Source: Actinomadura sp. NBRC 104425 | Lineage (GTDB): Bacteria; Actinomycetota; Actinomycetes; Streptosporangiales; Streptosporangiaceae | Assembly (NCBI RefSeq): GCF_030269545.1 | Contig: NZ_BSTN01000004.1 | Coordinates: forward strand, 1 to 64,000 | Direction of reading: 5' to 3' | DNA length: 64,000 nt | Shown here: one piece after another, positions 43,515-51,992 of the stretch | Layout of the letters: every line of letters starts with the position of its first letter | Position numbering within the stretch: the first letter of the stretch is position 1 | Program-made: the position numbers and the translations under genes | Notes under the pieces: model-generated | Told to the model about the DNA's origin: nothing | Databases searched by the model: none | The model's input: the letters and a program-made list of their open reading frames with translations, nothing else

Positions 43515-46500
43515 TCAGGAGCCGTCGTCCGCCTCGCCGTGGGCGGCGGCGAGGGCCTCCTCCGGGGTCAGGGCGGCACCGCGGTCGTGGGCGGAGGCGA
43601 AGGCTGCGTCGCCGAGCAGCGCGCGCACCCGTGCGGTGACCTGGGCGGCGTCGGGCGTGCTGTGGGGCTGGCCGCCGCGCAGCGCGGCCGCGGCGCCCAG
43701 CAGGAAGGCGGCGCGCTCGGCGTCGCCCTCGCGCAGCGCGACGCCCGCCAGCCCCACGACGGCCTCCGCGCGGTGCAGGAAGACGGGGTGGTCGAACGAC
43801 ATGTCCAGCGCCCGCCGGTGCAGCCGCCGCGCGGCCTGCAGGTCGCCCTCGGCGACGGCCACCCAGCCGAGCCCGACGTGCGCCGCCGACTGCGCGGCCC
43901 GCGCGAGGAACCGCTCGCTGCCGAAGGCGTGCATCGCCGCCTCATACCGCCGGCGGGCCTCGGCCAGGTCGCCGCGCAGCCGCGCCACGTCGCCGAGCCA
44001 GCCGTACCCGGTTGCGATCTTGTCGGGGGCGCCCGACCGGCGGGCCAGCTCGACGGCCGCGGCGAAGTCGGCCTGGGCGGCCGCCAGGTCCCCGTCCTGC
44101 AGGGACATCAGGCCCCGGGTGCACAGCAGGTCGGCGGTGTCCTCCATGGCGCCGAGCGGTTCGATCATGGTGAGCGCCTCGTCCAGCAGCCGCCGGGCGC
44201 GGTCGCGGTCGCCCCGCCACGCGGTCAGCTGGGCCAGCTGGTCCAGGGTGTTGGCGATGCCCCACCGGTCGCCCACCGCCCGGAACCCCGCCAGCGCGGC
44301 CTCGCACTCGGCCTCGGCCTCCGGCAGCCGCGAGCGGAACTGCTGGATGAACGCCTGGCTCATGTGCAGCAGCGCCGTCGTCCACGGGGCGGAGCCGATC
44401 AGCCTGTCGTCCGCCACGGGGTCGTCGTCCCTCGGGCCGGTGGTCAGCCCCCACAGCACCAGCGTGGCCGGATACCGCAGCTCGCGGTCCAGGCGCCGCA
44501 GCGCGGCCGACGCCGCCTCCAGCAGCGGGCGCGCGTCCCCGCCGGTCACCTCCGACCCGCCCGACACCGCATTGGCGACGCAGGCGACGTACTCCTCCTC
44601 CAGGCCGTCCGGCGGTTCGGGGCCGATCACGCGCAGCAGCTCTGCGGCCAGCGCGGCGCCCTCGACCCGGCCGCGCAGCCACCAGTACCACGACAGCGCC
44701 GCGACCAGCCGCAGCGCCAGCGGCGGGTCGGCGCGCACGCAGTGCCGCAGCGCCGCGTGCAGGTTGCCGTGCTCGGCGGCCAGCCGCTCCAGCCACTCCA
44801 GCTGCTCGGGACCGCGCAGGTGCGGGTCGGCGGTCAGCGCCAGCTCCAGGAAGTACTCGGCGTGGGCGCGGCGCACCCGGTCGTGCTCGCCCGCCTCCTC
44901 CAGCCGTTCGGCGCAGAACGCCCGGACGGTGTCGAGCATGCGGTAGCGGGGGCCCCCGCGGACGCCCGCCGGGGCGGGCTCGGGCTGCAGCAGCGACTTG
45001 TCGGCCAGGCCGATCAGCAGCTCGTCGGCGTCGGGTTCGGGCAGGCCGCACACCCGGGCCGCCGCCGCGGGCGAGAACCCGCCGGCGAACACGGTCACGC
45101 GGCGGGCCAGCCGCCGCTCCTCCTCGCCGAGCAGGTCCCAGCTCCACCCGACGACATCGCGCAGCGTCTGGTGCCGGGGCGCGGCGGCGCGGCTGCCGCG
45201 CGACAGCAGCCGGAACCGGTCGTCCAGCCGCGCGGCGACCTCGTCCACCGGAAGGGAGCGCAGCCGCGCCGCGGCCAGCTCGATCGCCAGCGGCAGCCCG
45301 TCCAGCGCGGCGCAGATCCGCAGCACCGCCGGGAGCGTGCCGTCGTCGACCGCGAACCCGGGCCGCACGGCGGCGGCGCGGTCGGCGAACAGCCGGACCG
45401 CCGGGTACCGCAGGGCCTGCCCGGCGGGCAGCTCGGCGGGCGGCACCGGCAGCGGCGGCACCGGCCGCACCGACTCGCCGGTGACGCTCAGCGCCTCCCG
45501 GCTGGTGGCCAGGACCCGCAGGTCCGGGCAGGCGGTCAGCAGCCGGTGCGCGATCCGCGCCGCGTCCTCGACCACGTGCTCGCAGTTGTCCAGCACGAGC
45601 AGCATGCGGCGGCCGGTCAGCGCGGTGATGAGCCGCCCCACCGGGTCGACGGGCCCGGACGGCTCGCCCGGCGCCTCCGGCCGCACCGGGTTCTCCCGCA
45701 GGCCGAGCGCGCCCAGCAGCGCCTTCGGCACCTCCGCCCCGGCGCCGAGGGGGGCCAGGTCGACGAAGCACACCGGGCCCCGGTCGCGTGCCGCCGCCTC
45801 CACCGCCAGCCGCGTCTTGCCCGCGCCGCCCGGCCCCAGCAGCGTCACCAGCCGCGCCTCGGCGAGCAGCTCGCCCACCTGCCGCAGCTCCTCCTCGCGC
45901 CCCACGAAGCTGGTCAGCTGCGCGGGCAGCGAGGCGGGGGCGGGCGGAGCGGGACGCGGCCGGTCCAGGTCGCCGCGCAGCATCGACAGGTGCAGGTCCG
46001 ACAGTTCGGCGGACGGGTCGGCCCCCAGCTCGTCGGCGACGATCCGCCGCCCGTCCTCGTAGACGGCGAGCGCCTCGGCCTGCCGTCCGCTGCCGTACAG
46101 GGCGCGCATCAGCAGGCCCCGGGCGCGTTCGCGCAGCGGGTGGGCGTCCACCACCTCTTGGAGGGCGGGCAGCACGGACGCGTTCTCGCCGAGCGCGAGC
46201 GCGGCTTCGGCATGGTCTTCCACGGCGGCGATCCGCAGCTCCTCCAGGCGCGCGGCCTGGCCGCCCTGCAACGGCACGTCCGCCAGGGCGGGGCCTCGCC
46301 ACAGGTCCAGGGCCTCGCGCAGCGACGCCGCGGCGCGGGCGTGGTCGCCGGCGGCCAGGGCGTCGCGTCCCTCACGGGCCAGGCGTTCGAAGCGGTGGGC
46401 GTCCACGCTGTCCGGCGGGACGGCCAGGCGGTAGCCCGCGGCGGTGCCCTCGACGAGCTTGGCGTCCCCCAGGGCCCGGCGCAGGCGCGACACCTGGGAC

Positions 46501-46691
46501 TGCAGCGCGTTCGCCGCCCCGGCCGGGGGCTCCTCCCCGTACAGGTCGTCGATGAGCCGTTCGGCGGGGACGACGCGGCCCGCGCCCAGCGCCAGCAGGG
46601 CCAGCAGCGCGCGCACCCGCGGACCCCCGACGTTCACGGCGCGTCCGTCGTCCAGACGCACCTCCACCGTCCCCAGAACGCCGAACCGCAT
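43515..46691 (-). CDS. AfsR/SARP-type transcriptional regulator (BTAD, NB-ARC, TPR)
   Basis: A 1058-residue regulator. Residues 1-95 are an OmpR-type DNA-binding domain (VRALLALLALGAGRVVPAER, LQSQVSRLRRALGDA), 95-245 a BTAD domain (LALGENASVLPALQEVVDAH, YGSGRQAEALAVYEDGR), then an NTPase with Walker A GPGGAGKTRLAVEA and Walker B LLVLDNCEHV, and TPR-like repeats in the C-terminal 400 residues. It is an activator in the style of AfsR. The start ATG 46691 fits the family N-terminus MRFGVLGTVEVRLDDGR. It precedes the DHA2 exporter, the likely target. Confidence 0.94.
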   Translation of the reverse strand: MRFGVLGTVEVRLDDGRAVNVGGPRVRALLALLALGAGRVVPAERLIDDLYGEEPPAGAANALQSQVSRLRRALGDAKLVEGTAAGYRLAVPPDSVDAHRFERLAREGRDALAAGDHARAAASLREALDLWRGPALADVPLQGGQAARLEELRIAAVEDHAEAALALGENASVLPALQEVVDAHPLRERARGLLMRALYGSGRQAEALAVYEDGRRIVADELGADPSAELSDLHLSMLRGDLDRPRPAPPAPASLPAQLTSFVGREEELRQVGELLAEARLVTLLGPGGAGKTRLAVEAAARDRGPVCFVDLAPLGAGAEVPKALLGALGLRENPVRPEAPGEPSGPVDPVGRLITALTGRRMLLVLDNCEHVVEDAARIAHRLLTACPDLRVLATSREALSVTGESVRPVPPLPVPPAELPAGQALRYPAVRLFADRAAAVRPGFAVDDGTLPAVLRICAALDGLPLAIELAAARLRSLPVDEVAARLDDRFRLLSRGSRAAAPRHQTLRDVVGWSWDLLGEEERRLARRVTVFAGGFSPAAAARVCGLPEPDADELLIGLADKSLLQPEPAPAGVRGGPRYRMLDTVRAFCAERLEEAGEHDRVRRAHAEYFLELALTADPHLRGPEQLEWLERLAAEHGNLHAALRHCVRADPPLALRLVAALSWYWWLRGRVEGAALAAELLRVIGPEPPDGLEEEYVACVANAVSGGSEVTGGDARPLLEAASAALRRLDRELRYPATLVLWGLTTGPRDDDPVADDRLIGSAPWTTALLHMSQAFIQQFRSRLPEAEAECEAALAGFRAVGDRWGIANTLDQLAQLTAWRGDRDRARRLLDEALTMIEPLGAMEDTADLLCTRGLMSLQDGDLAAAQADFAAAVELARRSGAPDKIATGYGWLGDVARLRGDLAEARRRYEAAMHAFGSERFLARAAQSAAHVGLGWVAVAEGDLQAARRLHRRALDMSFDHPVFLHRAEAVVGLAGVALREGDAERAAFLLGAAAALRGGQPHSTPDAAQVTARVRALLGDAAFASAHDRGAALTPEEALAAAHGEADDGS

Positions 46692-46767
46692 GGCGGTGAT
46701 TCTTCCGTATGGAGCGGTTCGGCGCGTGTGCGTCGCCGGTCGCCGCACCCGGGGCCGCGCCCCGGGG

Positions 46768-47049
46768 TCACCGGCGCAGGCCGCCCCCGGCCTCCTCTTC
46801 GCCGTCGCCCATCTCGAGTTCGACGTCGAGGTACTCGTCCTCGGGCCACAGGTGGTCGGCCAGCCAGGCCAGGTACTCCTCGTCGGCGGGGTCGAGGACG
46901 GCCGTCATCGACTCGGGGTGCCCGCCCGGCCCGTCGGGCTCGCCCGGGCGGCCCGGCGCGCCCGGAAGGCCGCCGGGGCGGGCAGGGCGCACCCACCGGC
47001 CCACCCACAGCAGGCAGGCCAGGGAGACCAGGACGAGGACCACGAACAC
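46768..47049 (-). CDS. Small membrane protein with EYLAWLADHLWP motif (paralogue A)
   Basis: A 93-residue protein: one membrane segment at the N-terminus (VLVLVSLACLLWVGRWV), a Gly/Pro linker, then HPESMTAVLDPADEEYLAWL and ADHLWPEDEYLDVELE. The same block occurs in the larger protein at 47769-48326, so they are paralogues. A longer frame back to 47292 exists, but GTG 47049 puts the membrane segment first, as in the paralogue, and leaves the shared upstream motif at 47088-47109 in the promoter position. Function unknown. Confidence 0.7.
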   Translation of the reverse strand: MFVVLVLVSLACLLWVGRWVRPARPGGLPGAPGRPGEPDGPGGHPESMTAVLDPADEEYLAWLADHLWPEDEYLDVELEMGDGEEEAGGGLRR

Positions 47050-47087
47050 GCCGCGCCGCCCTTCCGCGAAGAACCTTGCGTAAGGAG

Positions 47088-47109
47088 CAAAACAACTGAA
47101 CGCTACAAG
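47088..47109 (-). promoter_or_regulatory. Upstream motif shared by the two paralogues (copy A)
   Basis: In the direction of transcription this reads CTTGTAGCGTT, 5 bases, GTTTTG, and ends 38 bases before the start of paralogue A. The same two blocks, with a 6-base gap, occur at 48382-48404 before paralogue B. It is probably a promoter or activator site common to both genes. Confidence 0.6.
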
Positions 47110-47253
47110 ACCGGTTCCGGCGGCGGGGAGAGCGACATGCCGTGGCGGTGCGCCGCCGGGGCGGCCCGGCGACGCGTGAAAGCGTACGCCCGGGGCACGT
47201 TTTCGCAGCTCAACGCGCCGTCGAGACGGCGGGCGGGCTGGGCGCGAACAAAC

Positions 47254-47292
47254 GTGCGGGCCTTCGGCCGTAGGCCGGCCGAAGGCCCGCAC
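47254..47292 (-). terminator. Strong 16-bp hairpin after the DUF5999 gene
   Basis: GTGCGGGCCTTCGGCC (47254-47269) pairs perfectly with GGCCGAAGGCCCGCAC (47277-47292), loop of 7. It lies 115 bases past the DUF5999 stop in the direction of transcription and upstream of paralogue A, so it isolates the two genes. Confidence 0.75.
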
Positions 47293-47407
47293 AACAGAGG
47301 AGACACGTCCCGCGACGGGGTTGGAGTGGTGCGGGGGATGCGCGGTCCGTGCTCCCCGGGGGGTCTGGTCGGTGAGCGTGCGCCGCCTCAGCCGGGCGGC
47401 GGGGCGT

Positions 47408-47653
47408 TCACCTCAAGGAGGCCGTCGCTGTCGCAGCGGTGCGGCGCGGCTGCGGGGCGGGACGGTGCGGCGCGATCACACGGCCGTCGGGCAGCAGCTC
47501 GCCGGTGTCTTCGAAGAGGACGATGCCGTTGCACAGGAGGCTCCAGCCCTGCTCGGGGTGGCTGGCCACGATGCGGGCCGCGTCGTGGTCGGCGCTGTCC
47601 GGCCCTGGACAGGGCGGCCGGTGGACACAGGCCGGGAGTCGCTGAGCGGTCAC
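47408..47653 (-). CDS. DUF5999 family protein
   Basis: An 81-residue protein of DUF5999: CVHRPPCPGPDSADHDAARI then VASHPEQGWSLLCNGIVLFE and DTGELLPDGRVIAPHRP, almost the family consensus. Function unknown; the family is common and short in actinobacteria. GTG 47653 has GGAGG 6 bases upstream. The last 15 or so residues extend beyond the usual family end. A 7-bp inverted repeat sits just before the ribosome binding site. Confidence 0.9.
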   Translation of the reverse strand: MTAQRLPACVHRPPCPGPDSADHDAARIVASHPEQGWSLLCNGIVLFEDTGELLPDGRVIAPHRPAPQPRRTAATATASLR

Positions 47654-47667
47654 GGGATACCTCCACA

Positions 47668-47688
47668 GATGTCCTCAGATTTAGGACA
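47668..47688 (-). promoter_or_regulatory. Inverted repeat before the DUF5999 gene
   Basis: ATGTCCT (47668-47674) and AGGACAT (47682-47688) form a perfect inverted repeat with a 7-base AT-rich spacer, 15 bases upstream of the start codon. It could be an operator or a leader hairpin. Confidence 0.55.
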
Positions 47689-47768
47689 TACATCGAGTTT
47701 GCAGAGCATCGACCGAAACTCGCAAGCGGATGGCGGATTCTTTACCTTCCTGGCGTTTAATGCGGCGC

Positions 47769-48326
47769 TCAGGTGAGCAGGTCGCCCGCCTCGCCGCCCC
47801 CGGCCTCGTCGCCGCCCGCCACGTCCAGGCCCACCACCGAGCGGCATCCGGTGCAGATCCACTCGCCGACCACGGCCTCGGACCCGGCGCCCTGCGCCCG
47901 GTACGGGCGCGCGACCCGGCGCCGGCGCATGCCGTGGCCGCACGAGGGGTGCAGCAGCCTGCCGCAGTGCGGGCACGGCCACACGTCCTCGCGGCGCAGG
48001 CGGCACTGCGGGCACAGCGGGGACTCGTACGGCTCGGGCAGCTCGCCGGCCTCCAGCTCGGCGCGCCACTGCTGCTCCAGTTCCAGGTACTCGTCGCCGG
48101 GCCACAGATGGTCGGCCAGCCACGCCAGGTACTCCTCGCTGTCCTGGGTGAGGACGGCGGTGAGCGACTCGGGATGGTCGGCCGAGCCGTCGGCGTCCGG
48201 GGCGCCGGCGGACCCGGCCGGGTCGGCGGACAGGCGGGGGGAGCGCCCGGTCGCGAGCCACGCGGCGGCCAGCAGCGTCAGCAGGCCGAGGAGCGCGGCC
48301 GCGGCCAGGCCTGTCGCCGTGGGCAT
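47769..48326 (-). CDS. Membrane protein with EYLAWLADHLWP motif and zinc ribbons (paralogue B)
   Basis: A 185-residue protein: N-terminal membrane segment (GLAAAALLGLLTLLAAAWLA), then the block shared with paralogue A (HPESLTAVLTQDSEEYLAWL, ADHLWPGDEYLELEQQW). Two zinc-ribbon-like parts follow: CPQCRLRREDVWPCPHCGRL with HPSCGHGMRRRR, and WICTGCRS. It probably binds zinc in the cytoplasm. AGGAG lies 6 bases before ATG 48326. Function unknown. Confidence 0.82.
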   Translation of the reverse strand: MPTATGLAAAALLGLLTLLAAAWLATGRSPRLSADPAGSAGAPDADGSADHPESLTAVLTQDSEEYLAWLADHLWPGDEYLELEQQWRAELEAGELPEPYESPLCPQCRLRREDVWPCPHCGRLLHPSCGHGMRRRRVARPYRAQGAGSEAVVGEWICTGCRSVVGLDVAGGDEAGGGEAGDLLT

Positions 48327-48381
48327 CGCGAGCTCCTTTCGCGATCTTGTGGCGGGAAACCAAGATCAGGAAAGCGGTTTA

Positions 48382-48404
48382 CAAAACGCTGCGAACGCTA
48401 CAAG
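48382..48404 (-). promoter_or_regulatory. Upstream motif shared by the two paralogues (copy B)
   Basis: CTTGTAGCGTT, 6 bases, GTTTTG in the direction of transcription, ending 55 bases before paralogue B. See the matching copy at 47088-47109. Confidence 0.6.
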
Positions 48405-48714
48405 AAAGGCAGTTATCGGAAAAGTCGATCAGAAAAGAATCTCCGACGGGGTCGGGCGGGGGCCGCCGCCCGGCGCCCCGGTCCCGTCCCCCGCGCCCGC
48501 GGCGGCCTGCGGATCCGGTGCGCCCGCCGTCCGCGGCAGGCCGCCGGGCGGCGTGACGCATCTCTCTCCGCGGCCCCGGCCGGACGGGCGCCCGCGGCGG
48601 CGCGACGCCGCGCCGTCCTTAAGTTCGCTTTCGCCCCGGACTGCTGTGATCGTCGCGTGCCGTCCGGCCGGAGCGGCCGGACACCACCGAGCGGAGAGCG
48701 AGGGGACGGCGAGC
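48405..48714. other. Divergent intergenic region
   Basis: It lies between paralogue B (minus) and a small secreted-peptide gene (plus). It contains a perfect hairpin, GTCCGGCC (48662-48669) with GGCCGGAC (48675-48682), 33 bases before the plus-strand start. No gene is seen. Confidence 0.5.
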
Positions 48715-48933
48715 ATGAGTCTCAGCGGACGTAAGAGGATCGTGATCGCGGCGGCCGGGCTGGCGGGGGGCGGAACGCCCGTCGCCGGGAGCGCGGCGCT
48801 GGCCGACAGCGGTCCGCAACCGGTCCGCACCGAGCTGCGGATCGTCGATTACCAGGCCCAGGACGCCGCCCGGACGGCCGAGGACTGCCCGTGGCGCCGC
48901 GGGCAGAGCTCCGAGGCCGCCGACACGCGATGA
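48715..48933 (+). CDS. Small secreted peptide
   Basis: A 72-residue product with a signal-like N-terminus (RKRIVIAAAGLAGG, with cleavage probably after SAALA), leaving about 40 residues (RTELRIVDYQAQDAARTAED, then CPWRRG) with a single cysteine. No family is assigned. The start is ATG 48715 behind GCGAGGGGACGG. Its stop overlaps the next start as ATGA, so it is coupled to the chimeric gene. Genes of this type often precede sensor kinases; here only the tail of a kinase remains. Confidence 0.65.
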   Translation: MSLSGRKRIVIAAAGLAGGGTPVAGSAALADSGPQPVRTELRIVDYQAQDAARTAEDCPWRRGQSSEAADTR

Positions 48934-49523
48934 GCCGGCCGGAGGAGCACGGCCGGCCGGGCGCGCCGCCCAAGACCCCCGGCGGCATCGACGCCGCCCG
49001 GGTCCGGCCGCCGGCCAGCGCGCTGGCCGAACGGGCGCTGTTCGAGGTCAAACGGGTGATCGTCGGACAGGACCGGATGATCGAACGGATGCTGGTCGCG
49101 GTCCTGGCCGGGGGCCACTGCCTGCTGGAGGGCGTGCCGGGGGTGGCCAAGACGCTGGCCGCCCAGACCCTGGCCGGGTTCTGGCGCGGTGCCGAGACAC
49201 GCCGCTCCCGCGACCGGGACCGCCGCACCGGCCTGGGCCTGGCGATCTTGCGCAGCATCGTCGAGGCGCACAACGGCCACGTGCGGCTGTTCTCCGCCCC
49301 CGGCGCGGGCAGCACGTTCGTGCTGTGGTTTTCGGTGTCGGCGGGCGGTGCGGGGACGCCGGGCTCCGGGCCGCCGGCGAGCGCGGCGCCGCCCGAGACC
49401 GACCCGCTGCCGCCCGAGACCGACCCTCTGCTCAGCCGCGCGCACCGCCCGACGACCGGGCCGCGCGGCGTCCCGTTCGATGAGCCTTCATCCGGCCGAC
49501 ACGAGCCCGCAACACGGGAATGA
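48930..49523 (+). pseudogene. In-frame chimera: MoxR ATPase N-terminus joined to histidine kinase C-terminus
   Basis: A 197-residue open frame made of two unrelated halves. Up to about residue 75 it is a MoxR AAA ATPase (ALFEVKRVIVGQDRMIERML and Walker A LLEGVPGVAKTLAAQTLA). It then switches within GFWRGAETRRSRDRDRR to the end of a sensor histidine kinase (TGLGLAILRSIVEAHNGHVR, then GAGSTFVLWF). The MoxR Walker B and sensor regions and the kinase H- and N-boxes are gone. The simplest explanation is a deletion that joined two genes. The product, if made, should be inactive as either enzyme. Confidence 0.8.
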
Positions 49524-49627
49524 GGGAATGGCGGTGCCCGGCCCGGGCCGTGCGCGCCCGCGTCCCGGCGGCGCGCCGCCGCGCCCGGCGTCCGGGACGG
49601 CGTGAAGGGCGTGAGGGGGAGGCGCGC

Positions 49628-49876
49628 ATGCGCAGGCAGACCGTCCGGTTCGACGAGGTGGTCGCCCGCTTCCGCGGCGTCCGGCTCTACGAACGCGACG
49701 CCGAGCAGGCCGTCTACCTGGCCGAGCGCGGCGGGCTCTGCCACGTGGTGATCACGCGGGAGGACGCGCCGCCCGGCGCCCCGGTCATGGCGACCGTGCT
49801 GGCGTTCGACAACGAGTGGGAGCGCGGCGCGCACCTGGCGTCCCGCCGCGGCGACGCGTCCGCCGCCCTGTCCTGA
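49628..49876 (+). CDS. Small hypothetical protein
   Basis: An 82-residue protein with a strong ribosome binding site (GAGGGGGAGG, 5 bases before ATG 49628). It reads as a small alpha/beta domain (TVRFDEVVARFRGVRLYERD, AEQAVYLAERGGLCHVVITR). No family is recognised. It is 104 bases after the chimera on the same strand. Confidence 0.65.
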   Translation: MRRQTVRFDEVVARFRGVRLYERDAEQAVYLAERGGLCHVVITREDAPPGAPVMATVLAFDNEWERGAHLASRRGDASAALS

Positions 49877-50067
49877 CCCGCCCCGGCCCCGCACCGGCCC
49901 CGCTCCCGGCCCCGCTGCGTCACCCGCTTGGTCCCGAGCGCGGCCGCGTCCCGGGCGTTCGCCGGTACCCTGTGGTTTTCCGCAGGTGTCCGGTGCGGCG
50001 CACGGCCGGTGAACCGGGTGGTCGTTTTCATGGCGGGGCACACTGCGGCATCCGTAGCCTTTGGGAC

Positions 50068-50805
50068 ATGATCGCAATGACGCACCTGGCGCTCGCCGGG
50101 GGGCGGGCGGACGCCGGCGGCGCCGCCGAGCCGACCGGCGGCATCACGGGCTGGGCCACCGACCTGATGGAGCGGCTGGGCGCCATCGGCGCGGGCGCGG
50201 CCATCGCCCTGGAGAACATCTTCCCCCCGCTGCCCAGCGAGGTGATCCTGCCGCTGGCCGGGTTCACCGCGGCGCGCGGAGACATGAGCCTGGTCGCCGC
50301 GCTGATCTGGACGACGGTCGGCTCGGTGGTCGGCGCGCTGGCGCTGTACCTGATCGGCGCCATGATCGGACGGGTCCGCATCCGCCGCCTGGTGGCCCGG
50401 ATGCCGCTGGTCAAGCTGGAGGACCTGGACCGCACCGAGGCGTGGTTCGCCCGGCACGGCGGCAAAGCGGTGTTCTTCGGCCGGTTCATCCCGCTGTTCC
50501 GCAGCTTCATCTCCGTGCCCGCGGGCGTGGAGCGCATGTCGATGCCGGCGTTCCTGATCTACACCGCGGCGGGCAGCGCCATCTGGAACACCGTGTTCGT
50601 GCTGGCCGGGTACCAGCTCGGCGACAACTGGCACCTGGTGGAGGAGTACGTCGGCGCCTACTCCAAGGTCGTCGTCGGGCTCGCCGGGCTGGCGGTGGTC
50701 GTCTTCCTCATCGTGCGCATCGTGAAGGGGCGCGGCAAGGGCGGCGGCCAGCCGCCGGGGGCGCACCGGCGCACCCGCGGCTCCCAACGTGAGCACGTCG
50801 GCTGA
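50068..50805 (+). CDS. DedA-family membrane protein
   Basis: A 245-residue DedA protein: ALENIFPPLPSEVILPLAGF, LIWTTVGSVVGALALYLIGA, and the signature FFGRFIPLFRSFISVPAGVE with the conserved arginine and glycine. About five membrane segments. DedA proteins are thought to scramble or flip polyprenyl phosphate or phospholipids. ATG 50068 or ATG 50077 may be the start. A basic tail ends the protein. Confidence 0.92.
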   Translation: MIAMTHLALAGGRADAGGAAEPTGGITGWATDLMERLGAIGAGAAIALENIFPPLPSEVILPLAGFTAARGDMSLVAALIWTTVGSVVGALALYLIGAMIGRVRIRRLVARMPLVKLEDLDRTEAWFARHGGKAVFFGRFIPLFRSFISVPAGVERMSMPAFLIYTAAGSAIWNTVFVLAGYQLGDNWHLVEEYVGAYSKVVVGLAGLAVVVFLIVRIVKGRGKGGGQPPGAHRRTRGSQREHVG

Positions 50806-50868
50806 CCGGACGGCCGCGGACACATGGCATCGTTGGGACGCGAAACGACACAGGGGAGAGACGAAGCG

Positions 50869-51390
50869 ATGCTGGGAAACCTGGACTGGGCGCCCGCGGC
50901 CGAGCGGCCCGACCTGCTCGCCGAGCCGGTCGCCGCGGCCGTGCGCGACGTGCCGGAGGCGTACGTCGCGCCGATCGACCCGGCCCTGGCCGACACCGCC
51001 GAGTTCTGCGCGCACTACGACGTGCCGCTGGAGGCCAGCGTCAACTGCGTGATCGTCGCCGCCAAGCGGGGCGGCGAGGTCCGCTACGCCGCGTGCATGG
51101 TGCGGGCCACCGACCGCGCCGACGTCAACGGCGCGGTGCGCAGGCACCTGGGCGCGCGCAAGGTGTCGTTCGCCCCCATGGACGAGGCGACCTCCCGCAC
51201 CCGCATGGAGTACGGCGGCATCACGCCGTTCGGCATCCCCGGAGACTGGCCGGTGCTGGTGGACGAGGCGGCCGCCGCGCTGCCGCAGGCCGTCGTCGGC
51301 AGCGGCATCCGCGGCTCCAAGCTGCTGCTGCCCGGCAAGGCGCTGGCCGCGCTGCCGGGCGCCGAGGTCATCGCGCTGGCCCAGCGGTGA
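50869..51390 (+). CDS. YbaK/ProX-like aminoacyl-tRNA deacylase
   Basis: A 173-residue YbaK/EbsC-type protein: PLEASVNCVIVAAKRGGEVR, CMVRATDRADVNGAVRRHLG, RKVSFAPMDEATSRTRMEYG, GGITPFGIPGDWPVLVDEA. Such proteins hydrolyse mischarged aminoacyl-tRNA. ATG 50869 is preferred because AGGGGAGAGA lies 9 bases upstream; an earlier ATG at 50824 is in frame. The next gene overlaps its stop. Confidence 0.88.
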   Translation: MLGNLDWAPAAERPDLLAEPVAAAVRDVPEAYVAPIDPALADTAEFCAHYDVPLEASVNCVIVAAKRGGEVRYAACMVRATDRADVNGAVRRHLGARKVSFAPMDEATSRTRMEYGGITPFGIPGDWPVLVDEAAAALPQAVVGSGIRGSKLLLPGKALAALPGAEVIALAQR

Positions 51391-51992
51391 CCTCGCCCGC
51401 CCTGCGGCGCGCGCTGACGGCGCCCGGCCCGCCGCCGCTGCCCGCCCGCGCCGCCCGCCTGCTGGCCGACCTGGACGCCCCGCCCCGGCTGGCCGCCCAC
51501 CTGCGCGCCGTGCACGAGGCGGCCGGCGAGCTGGTCGAGTGGATGGCCGCGGCGTACCCGGGCGTTCCGGTCGACGCCGAGGCGGTGCTGTTCGGCGCGG
51601 CGACGCACGACATCGGCAAGGTGCTGCACCCCGCCGAGCTGTCCGGCCCCGGCGACCGGCACGAGGCGGCCGGGCACGCCCTGCTGCGCGCGCACGGCGT
51701 GGAGGAGCGGCTGGCCCGGTTCGCCCGCACCCACGCCGCCTGGGACGGCGACGGCGTCACGGTCGAGGACCTGCTGGTCGGCCTCGCCGACAAGGCGTGG
51801 AAGGCCAAGCGCGTCCCCGACCTGGAGCAGCGCCTGGTCGACCGGCTCGCCGCCGCCTCGGGCGAACCGGCCTGGGAGGTCTTCCTCGAACTCGACGACG
51901 CGCTCGGCCGCATCGCCGCCCGCGCCGACGACCGCCTGGCCTTCCAGGCCGCCCACCCGGTCCGGGACGGCCGGGCGCAGGAGCCCGGCTGA
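51387..51992 (+). CDS. HD-domain phosphohydrolase-like protein
   Basis: A 201-residue protein with an HD-type metal site: HLRAVHEAAGELVEWMAAAY, then the HD pair in GAATHDIGKVLHPAELSG, and DRHEAAGHALLRAHGVEERL, followed by THAAWDGDGVTVEDLLVG. It probably hydrolyses a phosphorylated nucleotide. GTG 51387 overlaps the deacylase stop (GTGA). Its stop TGA is directly followed by the reversed stop of the convergent FAD oxidoreductase gene. Confidence 0.88.
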   Translation: MTSPALRRALTAPGPPPLPARAARLLADLDAPPRLAAHLRAVHEAAGELVEWMAAAYPGVPVDAEAVLFGAATHDIGKVLHPAELSGPGDRHEAAGHALLRAHGVEERLARFARTHAAWDGDGVTVEDLLVGLADKAWKAKRVPDLEQRLVDRLAAASGEPAWEVFLELDDALGRIAARADDRLAFQAAHPVRDGRAQEPG

